From Balneola sp. (GTDB lineage: Bacteria; Bacteroidota; Rhodothermia; Balneolales; Balneolaceae): a stretch of 64,000 nucleotides of DNA. How positions within the stretch are numbered: the stretch's first letter is position 1; every line of letters begins with the position of its first letter. A model generated the notes under the pieces. That model saw nothing but the letters and a program-made list of their open reading frames with translations. It made no database searches and was not told where the DNA came from. Both the position numbers and the translations under genes were made by a program. This document shows positions 46,787-56,860 of the stretch, in pieces. The stretch spans positions 124,001 to 188,000 of the forward strand of contig JAEPPZ010000001.1 in the NCBI GenBank assembly GCA_017640785.1, in the 5' to 3' direction.

Positions 46787-48520
46787 ATGAAGAATCAAAT
46801 CATAATTCATTCCACCGAGGATCAAGCTCGGATTGCGTTGCTCGAAGACGGAGAGCTCGCTCAATTATTCATCCAATCAGAAGAGAACCAGCGTACAGTT
46901 GGTAATATTCATGTAGCTAAAGTCCATAAAGTGATGAGCGGTATCAAAGCTGCTTTCATCGATATGGGAACTCCTAAAGACGCTTTCCTACACTTCTCTG
47001 ATGCAGGCGACCATTTAGACGAGTACATTGCTATGCTTAATGGCAAAAATGCTATTCCGAATCATGTAAAACCGGATCTGAAGAACAAAGAGAAGCTTGC
47101 TAATCATCAGAAACAAGCACTTGCCGGAAAGATCTTAAGAAACGGTCAGAAACTATTAGTTCAGATCGTTAAAGAACCGATTGGCTCCAAAGGACCAAGA
47201 ATTTCTACCGATATCACCATTGCAGGGCGTTTTTTAGTGTTGATCCCAATGGGTGATTACATCGCTGTTTCCAAGAAAATTTCTAATTACAAAGAGCGTC
47301 GTCGTTTAAAAAATGTTCTTGGTGATATGGTACCGGACGGTTTCGGTGTAATTGTAAGAACCGTTGCTCAGGGCCAGGACGAAAAAGCTATTGAAGATGA
47401 TCTTCGTGATGTTTTAAGAAAATGGGAAAAGATCTTAGACAAGCTTGAAACTGCTAAACCACCTTCTCTCCTGCACCGAGATCTGGACATGACAGAAAGC
47501 CTGATCCGCGATCTTTTTGCAAAGAACTACGAGCGCGTATTGGTTGATGACCCAAAAATGTATCGTCAGCTTAAATCTTATGTAGGTCAGATTGCTCCTG
47601 AGATGGCGCAAAACGTACATCAGTATAAAGGCAAAAAGCATATTTTCGACCAAATGGGAATTGCTGAGGATATCAACTCTATCTTCAATCCAAGAGTGAG
47701 AATGAAGTCGGGCGGTTACCTGATCTTTGAGCAGACAGAAGCGATGTATGTAGTGGATGTGAACTCCGGACCATATGCGGCTAAAGCAAGACAAGAAGAC
47801 AATTCTCTTAAAACCAATCTGGACGCTGCCAGAGAAATTGCTAAACAATTACGCCTGAGAGACATCGGTGGTATTATCGTGGTAGATTTCATTGATCTGA
47901 GAGATGAGAAGAATCGTAAGAAGATCTACGACGAACTAAAGAAAGAATTCCGAAAAGATCCTGCAAAAACCAATATGCTTGGAATGAGTGATTTCGGATT
48001 GGTTCAGATCACCAGACAGCGAATACGTCCAAGTGTGATCAACTCCGTGTCTAAAGTCTGCCCGATGTGTGGCGGAAGTGGTGATGTGATCAGCGATGAC
48101 ACGATCCTTACTGATATTGAAAGCTGGTTAAGTAAATTTAAGCATGCTTCTGAATATCGTGCAGTTGATCTGTATGTAAACCCGTACATGAAGACACTCA
48201 TCAACAAAGGAATGTTCAGCAAGCGTTGGAAATGGATGTCAAAATTGCACATCAAAATTACCTTAGTTGCTGATGAAAGCATTCCATTGAGCAGATTCAA
48301 GGTAACGCTATCCGGTTCTGACGTGGATATTACGGATGTAGTTATGCGTGGAGCTTCGATTGATGAAGCACTCCAACAGGTTGAATATGTTGAGGAAATA
48401 GATCGAGGTAAAGAAGACCTGGAGATCACAAAGAAAAGCAACCATCGAAACAGCGGAAACAGAACGTCAGGAAGTTCTGCCAATTCGAATGGAAATAAGA
48501 ACCATACCCATCAAAATTAG
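46787..48520 (+). CDS. rng: Ribonuclease G/E family endoribonuclease
   Basis: 577 residues from the ATG at 46787; an upstream TTG at 46754 adds 11 residues not seen in the family, so I reject it. S1 RNA-binding domain at about 38-130 (GNIHVAKVHKVMSGIKAAFIDMG), then the RNase E/G domain with VDVNSGPYAAKARQEDN and VVDFIDLRDEKNR, carrying the metal Asp residues, and a Zn-link motif CPMCGGSG. It cleaves AU-rich single-stranded RNA during rRNA maturation and mRNA decay. It ends in a terminator that overlaps its last codons. Confidence 0.93.
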   Translation: MKNQIIIHSTEDQARIALLEDGELAQLFIQSEENQRTVGNIHVAKVHKVMSGIKAAFIDMGTPKDAFLHFSDAGDHLDEYIAMLNGKNAIPNHVKPDLKNKEKLANHQKQALAGKILRNGQKLLVQIVKEPIGSKGPRISTDITIAGRFLVLIPMGDYIAVSKKISNYKERRRLKNVLGDMVPDGFGVIVRTVAQGQDEKAIEDDLRDVLRKWEKILDKLETAKPPSLLHRDLDMTESLIRDLFAKNYERVLVDDPKMYRQLKSYVGQIAPEMAQNVHQYKGKKHIFDQMGIAEDINSIFNPRVRMKSGGYLIFEQTEAMYVVDVNSGPYAAKARQEDNSLKTNLDAAREIAKQLRLRDIGGIIVVDFIDLRDEKNRKKIYDELKKEFRKDPAKTNMLGMSDFGLVQITRQRIRPSVINSVSKVCPMCGGSGDVISDDTILTDIESWLSKFKHASEYRAVDLYVNPYMKTLINKGMFSKRWKWMSKLHIKITLVADESIPLSRFKVTLSGSDVDITDVVMRGASIDEALQQVEYVEEIDRGKEDLEITKKSNHRNSGNRTSGSSANSNGNKNHTHQN

Positions 48521-48537
48521 TACTGATATTTTGATGG
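48508..48537 (+). terminator. Terminator overlapping the end of the RNase G/E gene
   Basis: CCATCAAAAT (48508-48517) pairs with ATTTTGATGG (48528-48537), a 10-bp stem; the loop contains the TAG stop codon. Further T residues follow after 4 bases. Confidence 0.6.
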
Positions 48538-48583
48538 CTTGGTTTTTGCCGATCTTAGCCTAAACTGAATTTAATTTTATACA

Positions 48584-49132
48584 ATGAGTGCATTCAAATT
48601 ACATGCAACAACGGTTGTGGGTGTTATCCACGATGGAAAAGCTGCATTGGGTAGCGACGGACAAGCTACCATGGACAAAACGGTGATGAAATCTACCGTA
48701 AAGAAAGTTAGAAAATTATACGGAGGTAAAGTGCTTGCCGGTTTTGCCGGATCTACAGCAGATGCCTTTACCCTTTTTGAGAAGTACGAAGAAAAACTAA
48801 ACGAATATAACGGCAATATGCAGCGCGCTGCTGTTGAACTGGCTAAAGAATGGAGAAAAGATAAATTCCTTCAAAAGCTGGAAGCATTACTTATCGTTAT
48901 GAATAATGAGAATGCTTTGGTTATCTCAGGTCAGGGAGATGTAATTGAGCCTGATGACAATATTGCCACCATCGGAAGTGGCGGTTCATACGCTCTTTCA
49001 GCGGCCCGAGCAATGAGTAAACACGCTAAGAAATTAACTGCTAAGCAGATCGTTGAAGAATCACTGAATATTGCTGCAGACATCGACATCTATACTAATC
49101 ACAATTTGTCGATCATAGAAATTGAGGACTAA
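48584..49132 (+). CDS. hslV: HslV, ATP-dependent protease subunit
   Basis: 182 residues. Threonine peptidase of the HslUV proteasome-like complex. The conserved HATTVVGV start gives a nucleophile at Thr9 after removal of eight residues, with [12 protein letters not shown] and the [13 protein letters not shown] segment. It forms a dodecamer capped by HslU. The hslU ATG follows the stop directly (49133), so the genes are coupled. HslUV in addition to Clp is common in Balneolales and absent from many gut Bacteroidota. Confidence 0.95.
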   Translation: MSAFKLHATTVVGVIHDGKAALGSDGQATMDKTVMKSTVKKVRKLYGGKVLAGFAGSTADAFTLFEKYEEKLNEYNGNMQRAAVELAKEWRKDKFLQKLEALLIVMNNENALVISGQGDVIEPDDNIATIGSGGSYALSAARAMSKHAKKLTAKQIVEESLNIAADIDIYTNHNLSIIEIED

Positions 49133-50542
49133 ATGATGTTAGAAGAAAAGAATTTAACGCCACAACAAATTGTAAAAGAGCTTGATAAATACATTGTCGG
49201 GCAAAAAGCCGCAAAACGTTCTGTAGCAATTGCACTTAGAAACCGCTGGAGAAGATTAAACTCCAGAGAAGAAATCAGAGAAGAGATAGTTCCGAATAAT
49301 ATTTTATTGATCGGGCCTACCGGTGTCGGTAAAACTGAGATCGCCCGCAGACTGGCAAAACTAGCGATGGCTCCCTTTGTTAAAGTGGAAGCTTCCAAGT
49401 TTACAGAAGTTGGTTATGTGGGACGTGATGTTGAATCTATGATCCGTGACCTCACCGATATTGCCGTTAGTATGGTAAAAGCTGAAATGCAGGAACGCGT
49501 TAAAGAAAAAGCTGCTCAAGCTGTTGAGAACAGGATCTTAGATAACCTAATCCCTCCTGTTACCAATAAAGGTGTTGGTTTTAATTCAGGATCAGGAAGT
49601 TCTGATTCAGATTTTGATCCTGCTAAAGCCGGTGACGAAGAATTAAATATGAGAACTCGTGAGCGATTCAGAGAAAAACTTCGCAACGGAGAACTGGAAG
49701 ATCGTGAGATAGAGATCGAAGTAAAAAATACCAAAACTCCAATGATGCAGGTATTCGGTCCGGGCGGAATGGAAGAGATGGGAATGAATCTCCAGGATAT
49801 GCTGGGGAATATGGGTGGTAAAGGCAAAAAAGCTAAGAGAAAACTTCCTATATCCGAAGCAAGAGAAGCCCTTCTGGAAGAAGAAGCAGAAAAACTGATC
49901 GATCATGAATCAGCGGTTCAGGAAGCACTGGAAAGAGTTCAAAAGCAAGGAATTGTATTTATTGACGAGATCGACAAAATTGCTGAGCCATCCACCGGAG
50001 CAGGAAAAAGCGGACCAGATGTAAGTCGTCAGGGTGTTCAGCGTGATCTTCTGCCGATCGTGGAAGGAAGTACCGTTAACACTAAGCATGGAATTGTGAA
50101 AACTGATCATATTCTGTTTGTGGGTTCAGGTGCATTTCATGTATCAAAACCATCGGATATGATTCCCGAACTCCAGGGTCGTTTCCCGATTCGCGTGGAA
50201 CTGAATTCTCTAACTGAAGAAGATTTTGTAAAGATCCTTTCTCAACCAAAGAACGCACTTACCAAACAGTATGAAGCTATGCTGGAAACAGAGGGCGTAA
50301 AAATAGAATTTACCGATGATGCCATTCTCGAACTAGCCAGAATTGCAGCTGTGGTGAATTCTCAAGTTGAAAATATCGGAGCCAGACGTTTGCATACCAT
50401 AATGTCTTCATTATTTGATGAATTACTGTTTGCAGTTCCGGATGACATCAATTCCGGAGAGATCACAATTGATCCAACTTATGTAAGTAAACAACTCGAA
50501 GATCTTGTAAAAGACAAAGATCTGAGCCATTACATACTTTAA
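49133..50542 (+). CDS. hslU: HslU, ATPase subunit of the HslUV protease
   Basis: 469 residues. AAA+ ATPase: Walker A GPTGVGKTEIA (about 62-72), Walker B VFIDEID (about 271-277), the GYVGRDVES pore loop and the intermediate domain (about 130-250) with an acidic, Met/Gly-rich segment (GPGGMEEMGMNLQDMLGNMG). The C-terminal sensor-2 domain ends in SHYIL, the tail that inserts between HslV subunits. It unfolds and translocates substrates into HslV. Confidence 0.96.
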   Translation: MMLEEKNLTPQQIVKELDKYIVGQKAAKRSVAIALRNRWRRLNSREEIREEIVPNNILLIGPTGVGKTEIARRLAKLAMAPFVKVEASKFTEVGYVGRDVESMIRDLTDIAVSMVKAEMQERVKEKAAQAVENRILDNLIPPVTNKGVGFNSGSGSSDSDFDPAKAGDEELNMRTRERFREKLRNGELEDREIEIEVKNTKTPMMQVFGPGGMEEMGMNLQDMLGNMGGKGKKAKRKLPISEAREALLEEEAEKLIDHESAVQEALERVQKQGIVFIDEIDKIAEPSTGAGKSGPDVSRQGVQRDLLPIVEGSTVNTKHGIVKTDHILFVGSGAFHVSKPSDMIPELQGRFPIRVELNSLTEEDFVKILSQPKNALTKQYEAMLETEGVKIEFTDDAILELARIAAVVNSQVENIGARRLHTIMSSLFDELLFAVPDDINSGEITIDPTYVSKQLEDLVKDKDLSHYIL

Positions 50543-50633
50543 TGGGCATTAGAACGGTTTATTTATTACAATCCATCAGAATGAAACATTTTGTTATGCT
50601 GTTTAGTTAGTGTAATGAACAATTGAACTGAAT

Positions 50634-52535
50634 ATGACCTTGAAAAAATTTATCGCCCCACAATTAGTTATCGTACTGATCTTAGCTCTGGTAAAATTCA
50701 CCGGTGCTGATTCTGTTGTTAAATCAACTGCAAACGATGATGAAACAAATATTATCAAATATGCACAAGCAACCCGAAGTATTGTAGCTAATTACTTCAG
50801 CGAAGCTGATCTCGACAAAATGTATAAGGTCAGCATTAAAGAATTTGTTACTCATGTAAAAGATTCCACACTGAAAATTTCGGCGACTCCTGTAGACACT
50901 ACTTTTCCCGGTGTAAAGATAAGATCCATTACGGATGCATTTACCAGTTTTGAAAAAGCTTATTTCTACGTTTCCAATAATACGGAAGGCGAGAATATGA
51001 CCAAATTGACTGAATATGCTATTCGCGGTCTTTTTTCAACTTTAGATCCTCATTCCGTGTATATAGAACCGGATGACAGTGAAAGAGTTCAGGAAGAATT
51101 TGCAGGAAAATTTCAGGGCATTGGCGTTCAATTCAACATCATTCAGGATACTATTACTGTTGTTACTGCGATTTCCGGTGGACCAAGTGATCAACTCGGA
51201 ATCAGATCGGGCGACAGAATTGTAGCTATTGAAGACAGTAATGCAGTTGGTTTTACTAATGAGCAAGTGCTGAAAAATCTTCGTGGTGAAAAAGGCTCTA
51301 AAGTGAAAGTTACTATTGTAAGACCGGGTGTTTCTTCTCCATTATATTTTACGATCGAAAGAGATGATATCCCACTATACACTGTTGACACTTCCTATAT
51401 GCTGGATGATCAAACCGGTTACATAAAGATCAATAGATTTGCGGCTACCACGCATCAGGAATTCATGGAAGCTTCAAAAGAATTGAGATCTCAGGGCATG
51501 CAACGACTCGTGTTGGACCTGCGTGGAAATCCGGGTGGCTATTTAGGACAAGCCATTGCTATTGCAGAGGAATTTTTTCCTAGAGGAACTTCGCTGGTTT
51601 CAACGAAAAGTAAGCACAGTCGATTTGATGGTGATTACTTCTCCAGAAAGGATGGCGAATATCAGGGAAAGCCGGTTATTATTTTAGTGGATGAAGGAGC
51701 TGCTTCTGCCAGTGAGATCGTTTCAGGAGCTATTCAGGATCATGATCGTGGATTAATAGTAGGTAAACGAACGTTCGGAAAAGGATTGGTTCAGCAACAG
51801 TATGAATTGATCGATAACAGCAATGTTCGTGTGACTATTTCAAGATATTATACTCCTTCGGGTCGTCTGATCCAAAAGCCTTTTGTAGAGGGCGGTGGTG
51901 AAGAATACGCTTATGAAATTTATCGCAGACAAAATGCAATGAATGATGCCATTGAGTTTTCAGAAGAAATTCCGGACTCGTTGAAATTCAAAACCGATGC
52001 CGGAAGAACCGTCTACGGTGGTGGTGGAATTGTTCCTGATTATATTATCCCGGATGACACTACCCGTTCCGGATATGTGATCAACTTTGCTATTCGTAAA
52101 AGAGCCGCTTTTGATTACGTGCGATCATATTTAGATGAAAATGGAGATGAGTTTCGTGCACAATGGGAAAGTGATTTTGAAAAATTCCGTACCGATTTCA
52201 CTTGGGATGAAAAAAATATTGCTGAATTCAAAGCTTCATTAATTGACCAAGGACTTGTTATTACTGATACAGTTGACACTCCAAAGTTCAGAAAAGATTC
52301 TCTATTTGTACCTGTTGGTCATTTTGAAGAAGTAGCGTGGATGAGTGAAGGCAGGATGAAAGCTGAACTTGCCCGACAAGTTTGGGGAATGAAGTCCTTC
52401 TACCCTATCGTAAATGATGTGTTCGATGAAACCCTGAAAGAAGCTATGACACTTTGGGATGCCGTTGATCGATTAAGCGCCTTAGCAAAAGGAGAAGCAT
52501 CAACCGGAGTCGGCAATCACAATGATGGAGATTAA
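50634..52535 (+). CDS. S41 carboxy-terminal processing protease, second copy
   Basis: 633 residues. An N-terminal signal anchor or signal (9-26) precedes a helical domain, a PDZ domain (about 160-235) and the S41 domain: RLVLDLRGNPGGYLG, nucleophile region GAASASEIVSGA and GKRTFGKGLVQQQ with the catalytic Lys. A long C-terminal extension (about 480-633) is typical of the group and has a Leu/Lys-rich end. It differs from the 546-residue protease at 7.8-9.4 kb in length and domain insertions, so it probably has other substrates. Confidence 0.9.
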   Translation: MTLKKFIAPQLVIVLILALVKFTGADSVVKSTANDDETNIIKYAQATRSIVANYFSEADLDKMYKVSIKEFVTHVKDSTLKISATPVDTTFPGVKIRSITDAFTSFEKAYFYVSNNTEGENMTKLTEYAIRGLFSTLDPHSVYIEPDDSERVQEEFAGKFQGIGVQFNIIQDTITVVTAISGGPSDQLGIRSGDRIVAIEDSNAVGFTNEQVLKNLRGEKGSKVKVTIVRPGVSSPLYFTIERDDIPLYTVDTSYMLDDQTGYIKINRFAATTHQEFMEASKELRSQGMQRLVLDLRGNPGGYLGQAIAIAEEFFPRGTSLVSTKSKHSRFDGDYFSRKDGEYQGKPVIILVDEGAASASEIVSGAIQDHDRGLIVGKRTFGKGLVQQQYELIDNSNVRVTISRYYTPSGRLIQKPFVEGGGEEYAYEIYRRQNAMNDAIEFSEEIPDSLKFKTDAGRTVYGGGGIVPDYIIPDDTTRSGYVINFAIRKRAAFDYVRSYLDENGDEFRAQWESDFEKFRTDFTWDEKNIAEFKASLIDQGLVITDTVDTPKFRKDSLFVPVGHFEEVAWMSEGRMKAELARQVWGMKSFYPIVNDVFDETLKEAMTLWDAVDRLSALAKGEASTGVGNHNDGD

Positions 52536-52552
52536 TAAGTCTATTTAATTTT

Positions 52553-52586
52553 AAAAACCTTTCTCAAAATCGAGGAAGGTTTTTTT
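52553..52586 (+). terminator. Terminator after the second S41 protease gene
   Basis: AAAAACCTTTCTC (52553-52565) pairs with GAGGAAGGTTTTT (52572-52584) with one T-G wobble and a 6-base loop, then further T residues. Confidence 0.88.
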
Positions 52587-52630
52587 ATGAATCAAATTCT
52601 CTCCTTAAAAATTAAATTTTTTGTTTAATA

Positions 52631-53215
52631 ATGGCTTTACAAGAACAACTCTCAAATAGAAGCAACTCAACTTGCGAGCTCTGTACTTCTGAAGATAGCT
52701 TATCCGTTTACACTCTCCCTCCCGCTGAAGAAGCTACGGAAGAAAATAGCATCTTAATTTGTTCGAATTGCCATAATCAGATCAAAGATCCTGAAGTAAC
52801 AGATCCAAACCATTGGCGATGTTTAAATGAGAGTATGTGGAGTCCTGTTCCTGCGGTACAAGTAATGGCTTGGCGAATGTTAAATCGGTTACGAGGAGAA
52901 GGCTGGCCGGTTGAATTACTAGAAATGATGTATTTAGATGAAGAGACTTTAAAATGGGCAAAATCTTCATCTGAAATTATAGATAACTCAGAACCGGAAA
53001 TTAAACACCTTGATAGTAATGGTGCTGAGCTCCAAGCCGGAGATACAGTAGTTCTGATCAAAGATTTAAATGTAAAAGGTGCTAATTTTACTGCTAAAAG
53101 AGGGACTCCTGTTCGCAATATTTCTTTAGTTTATGATAACCCAGAACACATAGAAGGTCGAGTTGAAGGACAGCAAATAGTAATTCTTACAAAATTTGTG
53201 AAAAAACAGAATTAG
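52631..53215 (+). CDS. PhnA/YjdM family protein
   Basis: 194 residues. N-terminal zinc ribbon (CELC at about 16-19, CSNC at about 44-47) followed by a helical region and the C-terminal PhnA domain (LDSNGAELQAGDTVVLIKDLNVKGANF ... FVKKQN). Named after E. coli yjdM; the old phosphonoacetate hydrolase label for phnA is a misannotation, and its function is unknown. No phosphonate genes are near. It is monocistronic. Confidence 0.88.
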   Translation: MALQEQLSNRSNSTCELCTSEDSLSVYTLPPAEEATEENSILICSNCHNQIKDPEVTDPNHWRCLNESMWSPVPAVQVMAWRMLNRLRGEGWPVELLEMMYLDEETLKWAKSSSEIIDNSEPEIKHLDSNGAELQAGDTVVLIKDLNVKGANFTAKRGTPVRNISLVYDNPEHIEGRVEGQQIVILTKFVKKQN

Positions 53216-53255
53216 ATAACTTTACTATACTTAGATGAAAAGCTATAGTTGAAGT

Positions 53256-54617
53256 TCACTTCACATACACTGTCTTCGTATTCACAAACTCTCGAATTCC
53301 ATACAAGCCCAGTTCTCTTCCGTATCCTGATTGTTTGATGCCACCGAAAGGTAACCTTGGATCAGATTTAACGAAGTCATTCACAAAACAACATCCTGCT
53401 TCCAATTGCTCAGCGGCTATTTTCTCTGCTTTTTCTACATCTGAAGAGTAAATTGAAGCTCCCAATCCGTAAATAGAATCGTTCGCCACTTTTATAGCCT
53501 CTGCTTCGTCCTGAACTTTGATGATCGAGGCAACAGGTCCGAATAACTCCTCATCGTAAGCAGGCATTCCTTTTGTCACATTTTCAAGAATGGTAACCGG
53601 ATAATACGAACCTGCCGCTCCCGGTTTTTCTCCACCTAGCGTACAATCTGCTCCTGCTTCAATACTCTTTTGAACCTGATCGTGCAATCCATCTCTGAGA
53701 TCTTCTCTTGCCATTGGACCGATATCTGTAGTTTCATCAAAAGGATCGCCCACTTTCTTAGTTTCCATCAGTTTTTTGAATTCCGATACAAACTCATCAT
53801 ATACTTCTTCAACTACCACGAATCTTTTAGCAGCAATACAACTTTGCCCGCTGTTTAATAGTCTTGAATTCACGCAACTTTCCGCCGCTTGTTTGATATC
53901 AGCATCGGCTAGGATTATGGAAGGATCACTTCCTCCGAGTTCCAATACTGTTTTCTTTAGCGCTTCACCGGCTTGCGAAGCGACAATTTTCCCAGCTCTG
54001 GTGCTTCCCGTTAATGTCACCGCTGCAATTCCATCATGCTGAACTACTGGTTTCATATTTTCACTTTGGACCAGAATTGTACGAAACAGATCAGAAGATA
54101 TACCTGATCCATGGATGATCTTTTCAATCTCCAGTGCACAACCTGTTACATTTTCGGAATGACTCAGAATTACTGCATTACCCGCCATCAACGCCGGAGC
54201 TGCAAACCTGAACAACTGCCAGAAAGGAAAATTCCACGGCATAATTGAAAGCACTGTTCCCAGAGGATTGAAAGTCACATAGCTTTTTGATGCGTCTGTT
54301 TCAACAGCATCATCCGCAAGAAATTCCTCTGCATTCTCTGCATAATATTCACAAACCCATGCGCATTTTTCTATCTCACCAACTGACTCAGAAAAAGGCT
54401 TCCCCATCTCGGTAGACATTAACTTCCCCAGTCTATCCTTATTCTCTTTCAGTAATTCACTGATCTTATTAAGGTTAACAGAACGATTTGTGAAACTTCT
54501 TTCCTTCCACTGTTTTTGAGCAATGTTTGCCCTGTAAATGATTCCGGAAACTTCTTCAAAACTCATTTCCGAATATTCTTTAATTACTTTTCCGGTCGCA
54601 GGATTGATGGTCTTCAT
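53256..54617 (-). CDS. Succinate-semialdehyde dehydrogenase-type aldehyde dehydrogenase
   Basis: 453 residues. NAD(P)-dependent oxidation of an aldehyde to acid. The general base Glu is in LELGGSDPSI (about 231-240) and the catalytic Cys in NSGQSCIAAKR (about 263-273). A short N-terminus and FGGIKQSGYGRELG near the end place it in the GabD-like group; the physiological substrate is uncertain. It follows the dnaG region on the minus strand with a palindrome between. Confidence 0.85.
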   Translation of the reverse strand: MKTINPATGKVIKEYSEMSFEEVSGIIYRANIAQKQWKERSFTNRSVNLNKISELLKENKDRLGKLMSTEMGKPFSESVGEIEKCAWVCEYYAENAEEFLADDAVETDASKSYVTFNPLGTVLSIMPWNFPFWQLFRFAAPALMAGNAVILSHSENVTGCALEIEKIIHGSGISSDLFRTILVQSENMKPVVQHDGIAAVTLTGSTRAGKIVASQAGEALKKTVLELGGSDPSIILADADIKQAAESCVNSRLLNSGQSCIAAKRFVVVEEVYDEFVSEFKKLMETKKVGDPFDETTDIGPMAREDLRDGLHDQVQKSIEAGADCTLGGEKPGAAGSYYPVTILENVTKGMPAYDEELFGPVASIIKVQDEAEAIKVANDSIYGLGASIYSSDVEKAEKIAAEQLEAGCCFVNDFVKSDPRLPFGGIKQSGYGRELGLYGIREFVNTKTVYVK

Positions 54618-54633
54618 AATGTTGTAAGTTAAC

Positions 54634-54678
54634 AGTTATTTGTTATTTGTATATACTAACAACTAATAACAAATAACT
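54634..54678. repeat. 14-bp palindrome between dnaG and the aldehyde dehydrogenase gene
   Basis: AGTTATTTGTTATT (54634-54647) pairs perfectly with 54665-54678. The right arm reaches the dnaG stop codon (54677-54679). A related palindrome is found before dnaG at 56734-56778. Confidence 0.75.
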
Positions 54679-56695
54679 ATTCCCTTTCCCTTTTCATCTT
54701 GTACTCGAACTTCTTTTCGTTCACAACATTCTCAGATTCGGTTGAAGGATCCGGGTAATAATCGTCAGAATAAGTGGTAGTTAATTTGGTGACTTTCTCC
54801 TGAATAAGCGTTTGAGAAGACATTATTTTCTTTTTCTCTTCCTGAGATTCCGATCTTCCAAATCGCTCAGACAGCTCGGCTATTTTCCTCTTGTAAAAAG
54901 CCAATTCCATAGCTTTGATCGCACTTTTTGCTGTCCTGTACGGATTCTTATCTTTTTCATATTTCAGTCCAACTTTCTCCTCATGCCTCTCGCTTGGAGA
55001 ATATTGCTCCAATAGAACATCACCTACCAATCGTGGAAATGGATCTTGTTTTCCGGAGTAGACCTGAATGGAAATCTCTTTTTCTTCTTTGTAACGATTG
55101 AGGATATCCAGATAAAAAGTCTTTAATTCTTCATCTTCAAAAAGCTTTTCGTTAGTAAATGAGCAAATATACTCGACCATATCCCGGCCGTAAGTGATCA
55201 TTAGTCGGATAAGTTCTTTCTCGAATTGAGGTTTTTTGGATGATAGCGCATGACGACCACCCAAAGCCTTCGGAGTTTGTACTTCGTCTGAAGCAATGCT
55301 ACCGCCCGTCATTCCTTCTTCGTCAACAGTCCTTTGTTCCCTGAACGCTTCCCTCCTTCGATCTCTGAAATCTTCCTGCTGCTTCTGTGCCATCACTCTT
55401 TCCAACTCAGTAAAAAGCTCCCGGTCGCTCCCTTTCCGGTATTGCTGAGTTTTCTGATGAAGATGCTGAACATAGATCTGTCGCTGAATAGACTCTTTGA
55501 TACTGGCAATAGCATGCAAAATTTCAGAAATAACTTTACCGACCTGAACGGGGTTTTTCAATCGCCCTTCTTCATCTGCTTTCAAAAGAAGAAAATCCAC
55601 AAAATCTAAAGCTTCTTTATTCTTTAACTCATCGAAAGACTCCTTTCCAAATTGCTTCACAAATGAATCAGGATCTTCGCCATCCGGAAGCTCCAGCAAC
55701 TGAACTTCCATCCCTTGGGCCAAAGCAATATCAATTCCTCTCTTCATTGCTGCCTGACCTGCATTATCCGCATCGTAGATCATAATGATCTTCTCACCGT
55801 AACGATTCAGGATCTTCATTTGCCCAGGCGTGAGCGCTGTTCCCGAACTAGCTACTACGTTTTTTATTCCGTGCTCATTCAATGTGATCACATCCGTATA
55901 TCCTTCAACCAGAATCACTTCTTTATTCTTACGGATCTCATTCTTTGCAAAGTTAACCCCGTATACAACTTCACTTTTATTGTACACTTTGGTCTGTGCA
56001 GAATTGATGTACTTCGCTGTTTTTTCGTTTCCAAGTACTCTTCCGGCAAAGGCGATCACTTTTCCTGTGGTTCCAAAGATGGGAAACATCAATCGTCCAC
56101 GAAATGTATCGTAAAAACCTTCTCCCCTGTGACTAGGCTTGATCAGATCTGCTTCAACTAAATATTCTTCTGAAATTCCTGCATTCATAGCAGCTTTGTA
56201 AAGATCGCTTCCGCCCGTAGGAGCGTAACCCAATCCATACTTTTTGAACACTTCCCGGTTATAACCACGGTTATCCAGATACTTTAATGCCTTCTCTGCA
56301 TCCGGGTTTTCGATCAGATTTCTGTAAAAATATATTCCGGCAAACTTCAACGCGTGATAAATTCCTTCTTTCTGCTGAAGACTCTCCGACGGTTCAGAAC
56401 TTTCTTCTTCGGGGATAAAAACACCGTAACGATCTGCAAGCTGGCGAACGGCTTCCGTAAAACCGATTCCATCCTGATCCATCACAAACTTGAAAACATC
56501 ACCGGATTCTCCACATCCAAAACATTTGAAAATGCCTAATCTCGGCGTCACATTAAAAGATGGGGTCTTTTCATCATGATAAGGACACAAACCCGTGAAA
56601 CCACTGCCTGAGCGCTTTAGCTTCACATAGTCGCCCACAACCTCCACTATATCAGCGGCGTCACGAACTTCCTCTTTTTTGTCGTCGGTTATCAT
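54677..56695 (-). CDS. dnaG: DNA primase
   Basis: 672 residues. Synthesises RNA primers for replication. CHC2 zinc finger (CPYH ... CFGC, about 37-62), a RNA polymerase domain with the TOPRIM core (ILVEGYTDVITL about 262-273; IYDADNAGQAA about 309-319) and a C-terminal DnaB-binding helical domain. A Gln/Arg-rich linker lies at about 425-460. It is not in the usual rpsU-dnaG-rpoD arrangement. It is flanked by palindromes on both sides. Start ATG at 56693-56695; divergent from sucD. Confidence 0.94.
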   Translation of the reverse strand: MITDDKKEEVRDAADIVEVVGDYVKLKRSGSGFTGLCPYHDEKTPSFNVTPRLGIFKCFGCGESGDVFKFVMDQDGIGFTEAVRQLADRYGVFIPEEESSEPSESLQQKEGIYHALKFAGIYFYRNLIENPDAEKALKYLDNRGYNREVFKKYGLGYAPTGGSDLYKAAMNAGISEEYLVEADLIKPSHRGEGFYDTFRGRLMFPIFGTTGKVIAFAGRVLGNEKTAKYINSAQTKVYNKSEVVYGVNFAKNEIRKNKEVILVEGYTDVITLNEHGIKNVVASSGTALTPGQMKILNRYGEKIIMIYDADNAGQAAMKRGIDIALAQGMEVQLLELPDGEDPDSFVKQFGKESFDELKNKEALDFVDFLLLKADEEGRLKNPVQVGKVISEILHAIASIKESIQRQIYVQHLHQKTQQYRKGSDRELFTELERVMAQKQQEDFRDRRREAFREQRTVDEEGMTGGSIASDEVQTPKALGGRHALSSKKPQFEKELIRLMITYGRDMVEYICSFTNEKLFEDEELKTFYLDILNRYKEEKEISIQVYSGKQDPFPRLVGDVLLEQYSPSERHEEKVGLKYEKDKNPYRTAKSAIKAMELAFYKRKIAELSERFGRSESQEEKKKIMSSQTLIQEKVTKLTTTYSDDYYPDPSTESENVVNEKKFEYKMKRERE

Positions 56696-56733
56696 GATTC
56701 AATTATACGGATTTTGAAATTCAGTTATTGGAT

Positions 56734-56778
56734 AATGGTTATTAGTATTCAACCTTTATCCAATATCTAATAACCATT
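56734..56778. repeat. 12-bp palindrome before dnaG
   Basis: AATGGTTATTAG (56734-56745) pairs perfectly with 56767-56778; TTATCCAA inside can alternatively pair with TTGGATAA. It sits in the divergent gap between dnaG and sucD. Confidence 0.7.
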
Positions 56779-56860
56779 AACTATCCTTAAAAGCGCTTTC
56801 CATTGCCATGCAATGGTGGTATATTCAAGCGCACAAAAATTTGAACGTTAAAGAACAAAA

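Noticed and set aside
46471-46905. 144-residue frame upstream of and overlapping the RNase G/E gene
   Set aside because: It begins at a TTG, ends in low-complexity Arg/Ser codons inside the RNase gene, and has no signal peptide or family feature; it is treated as leader.
48624-48638. TTATCCAC inside hslV as a DnaA box
   Set aside because: It ends in G rather than A and lies in a coding region.
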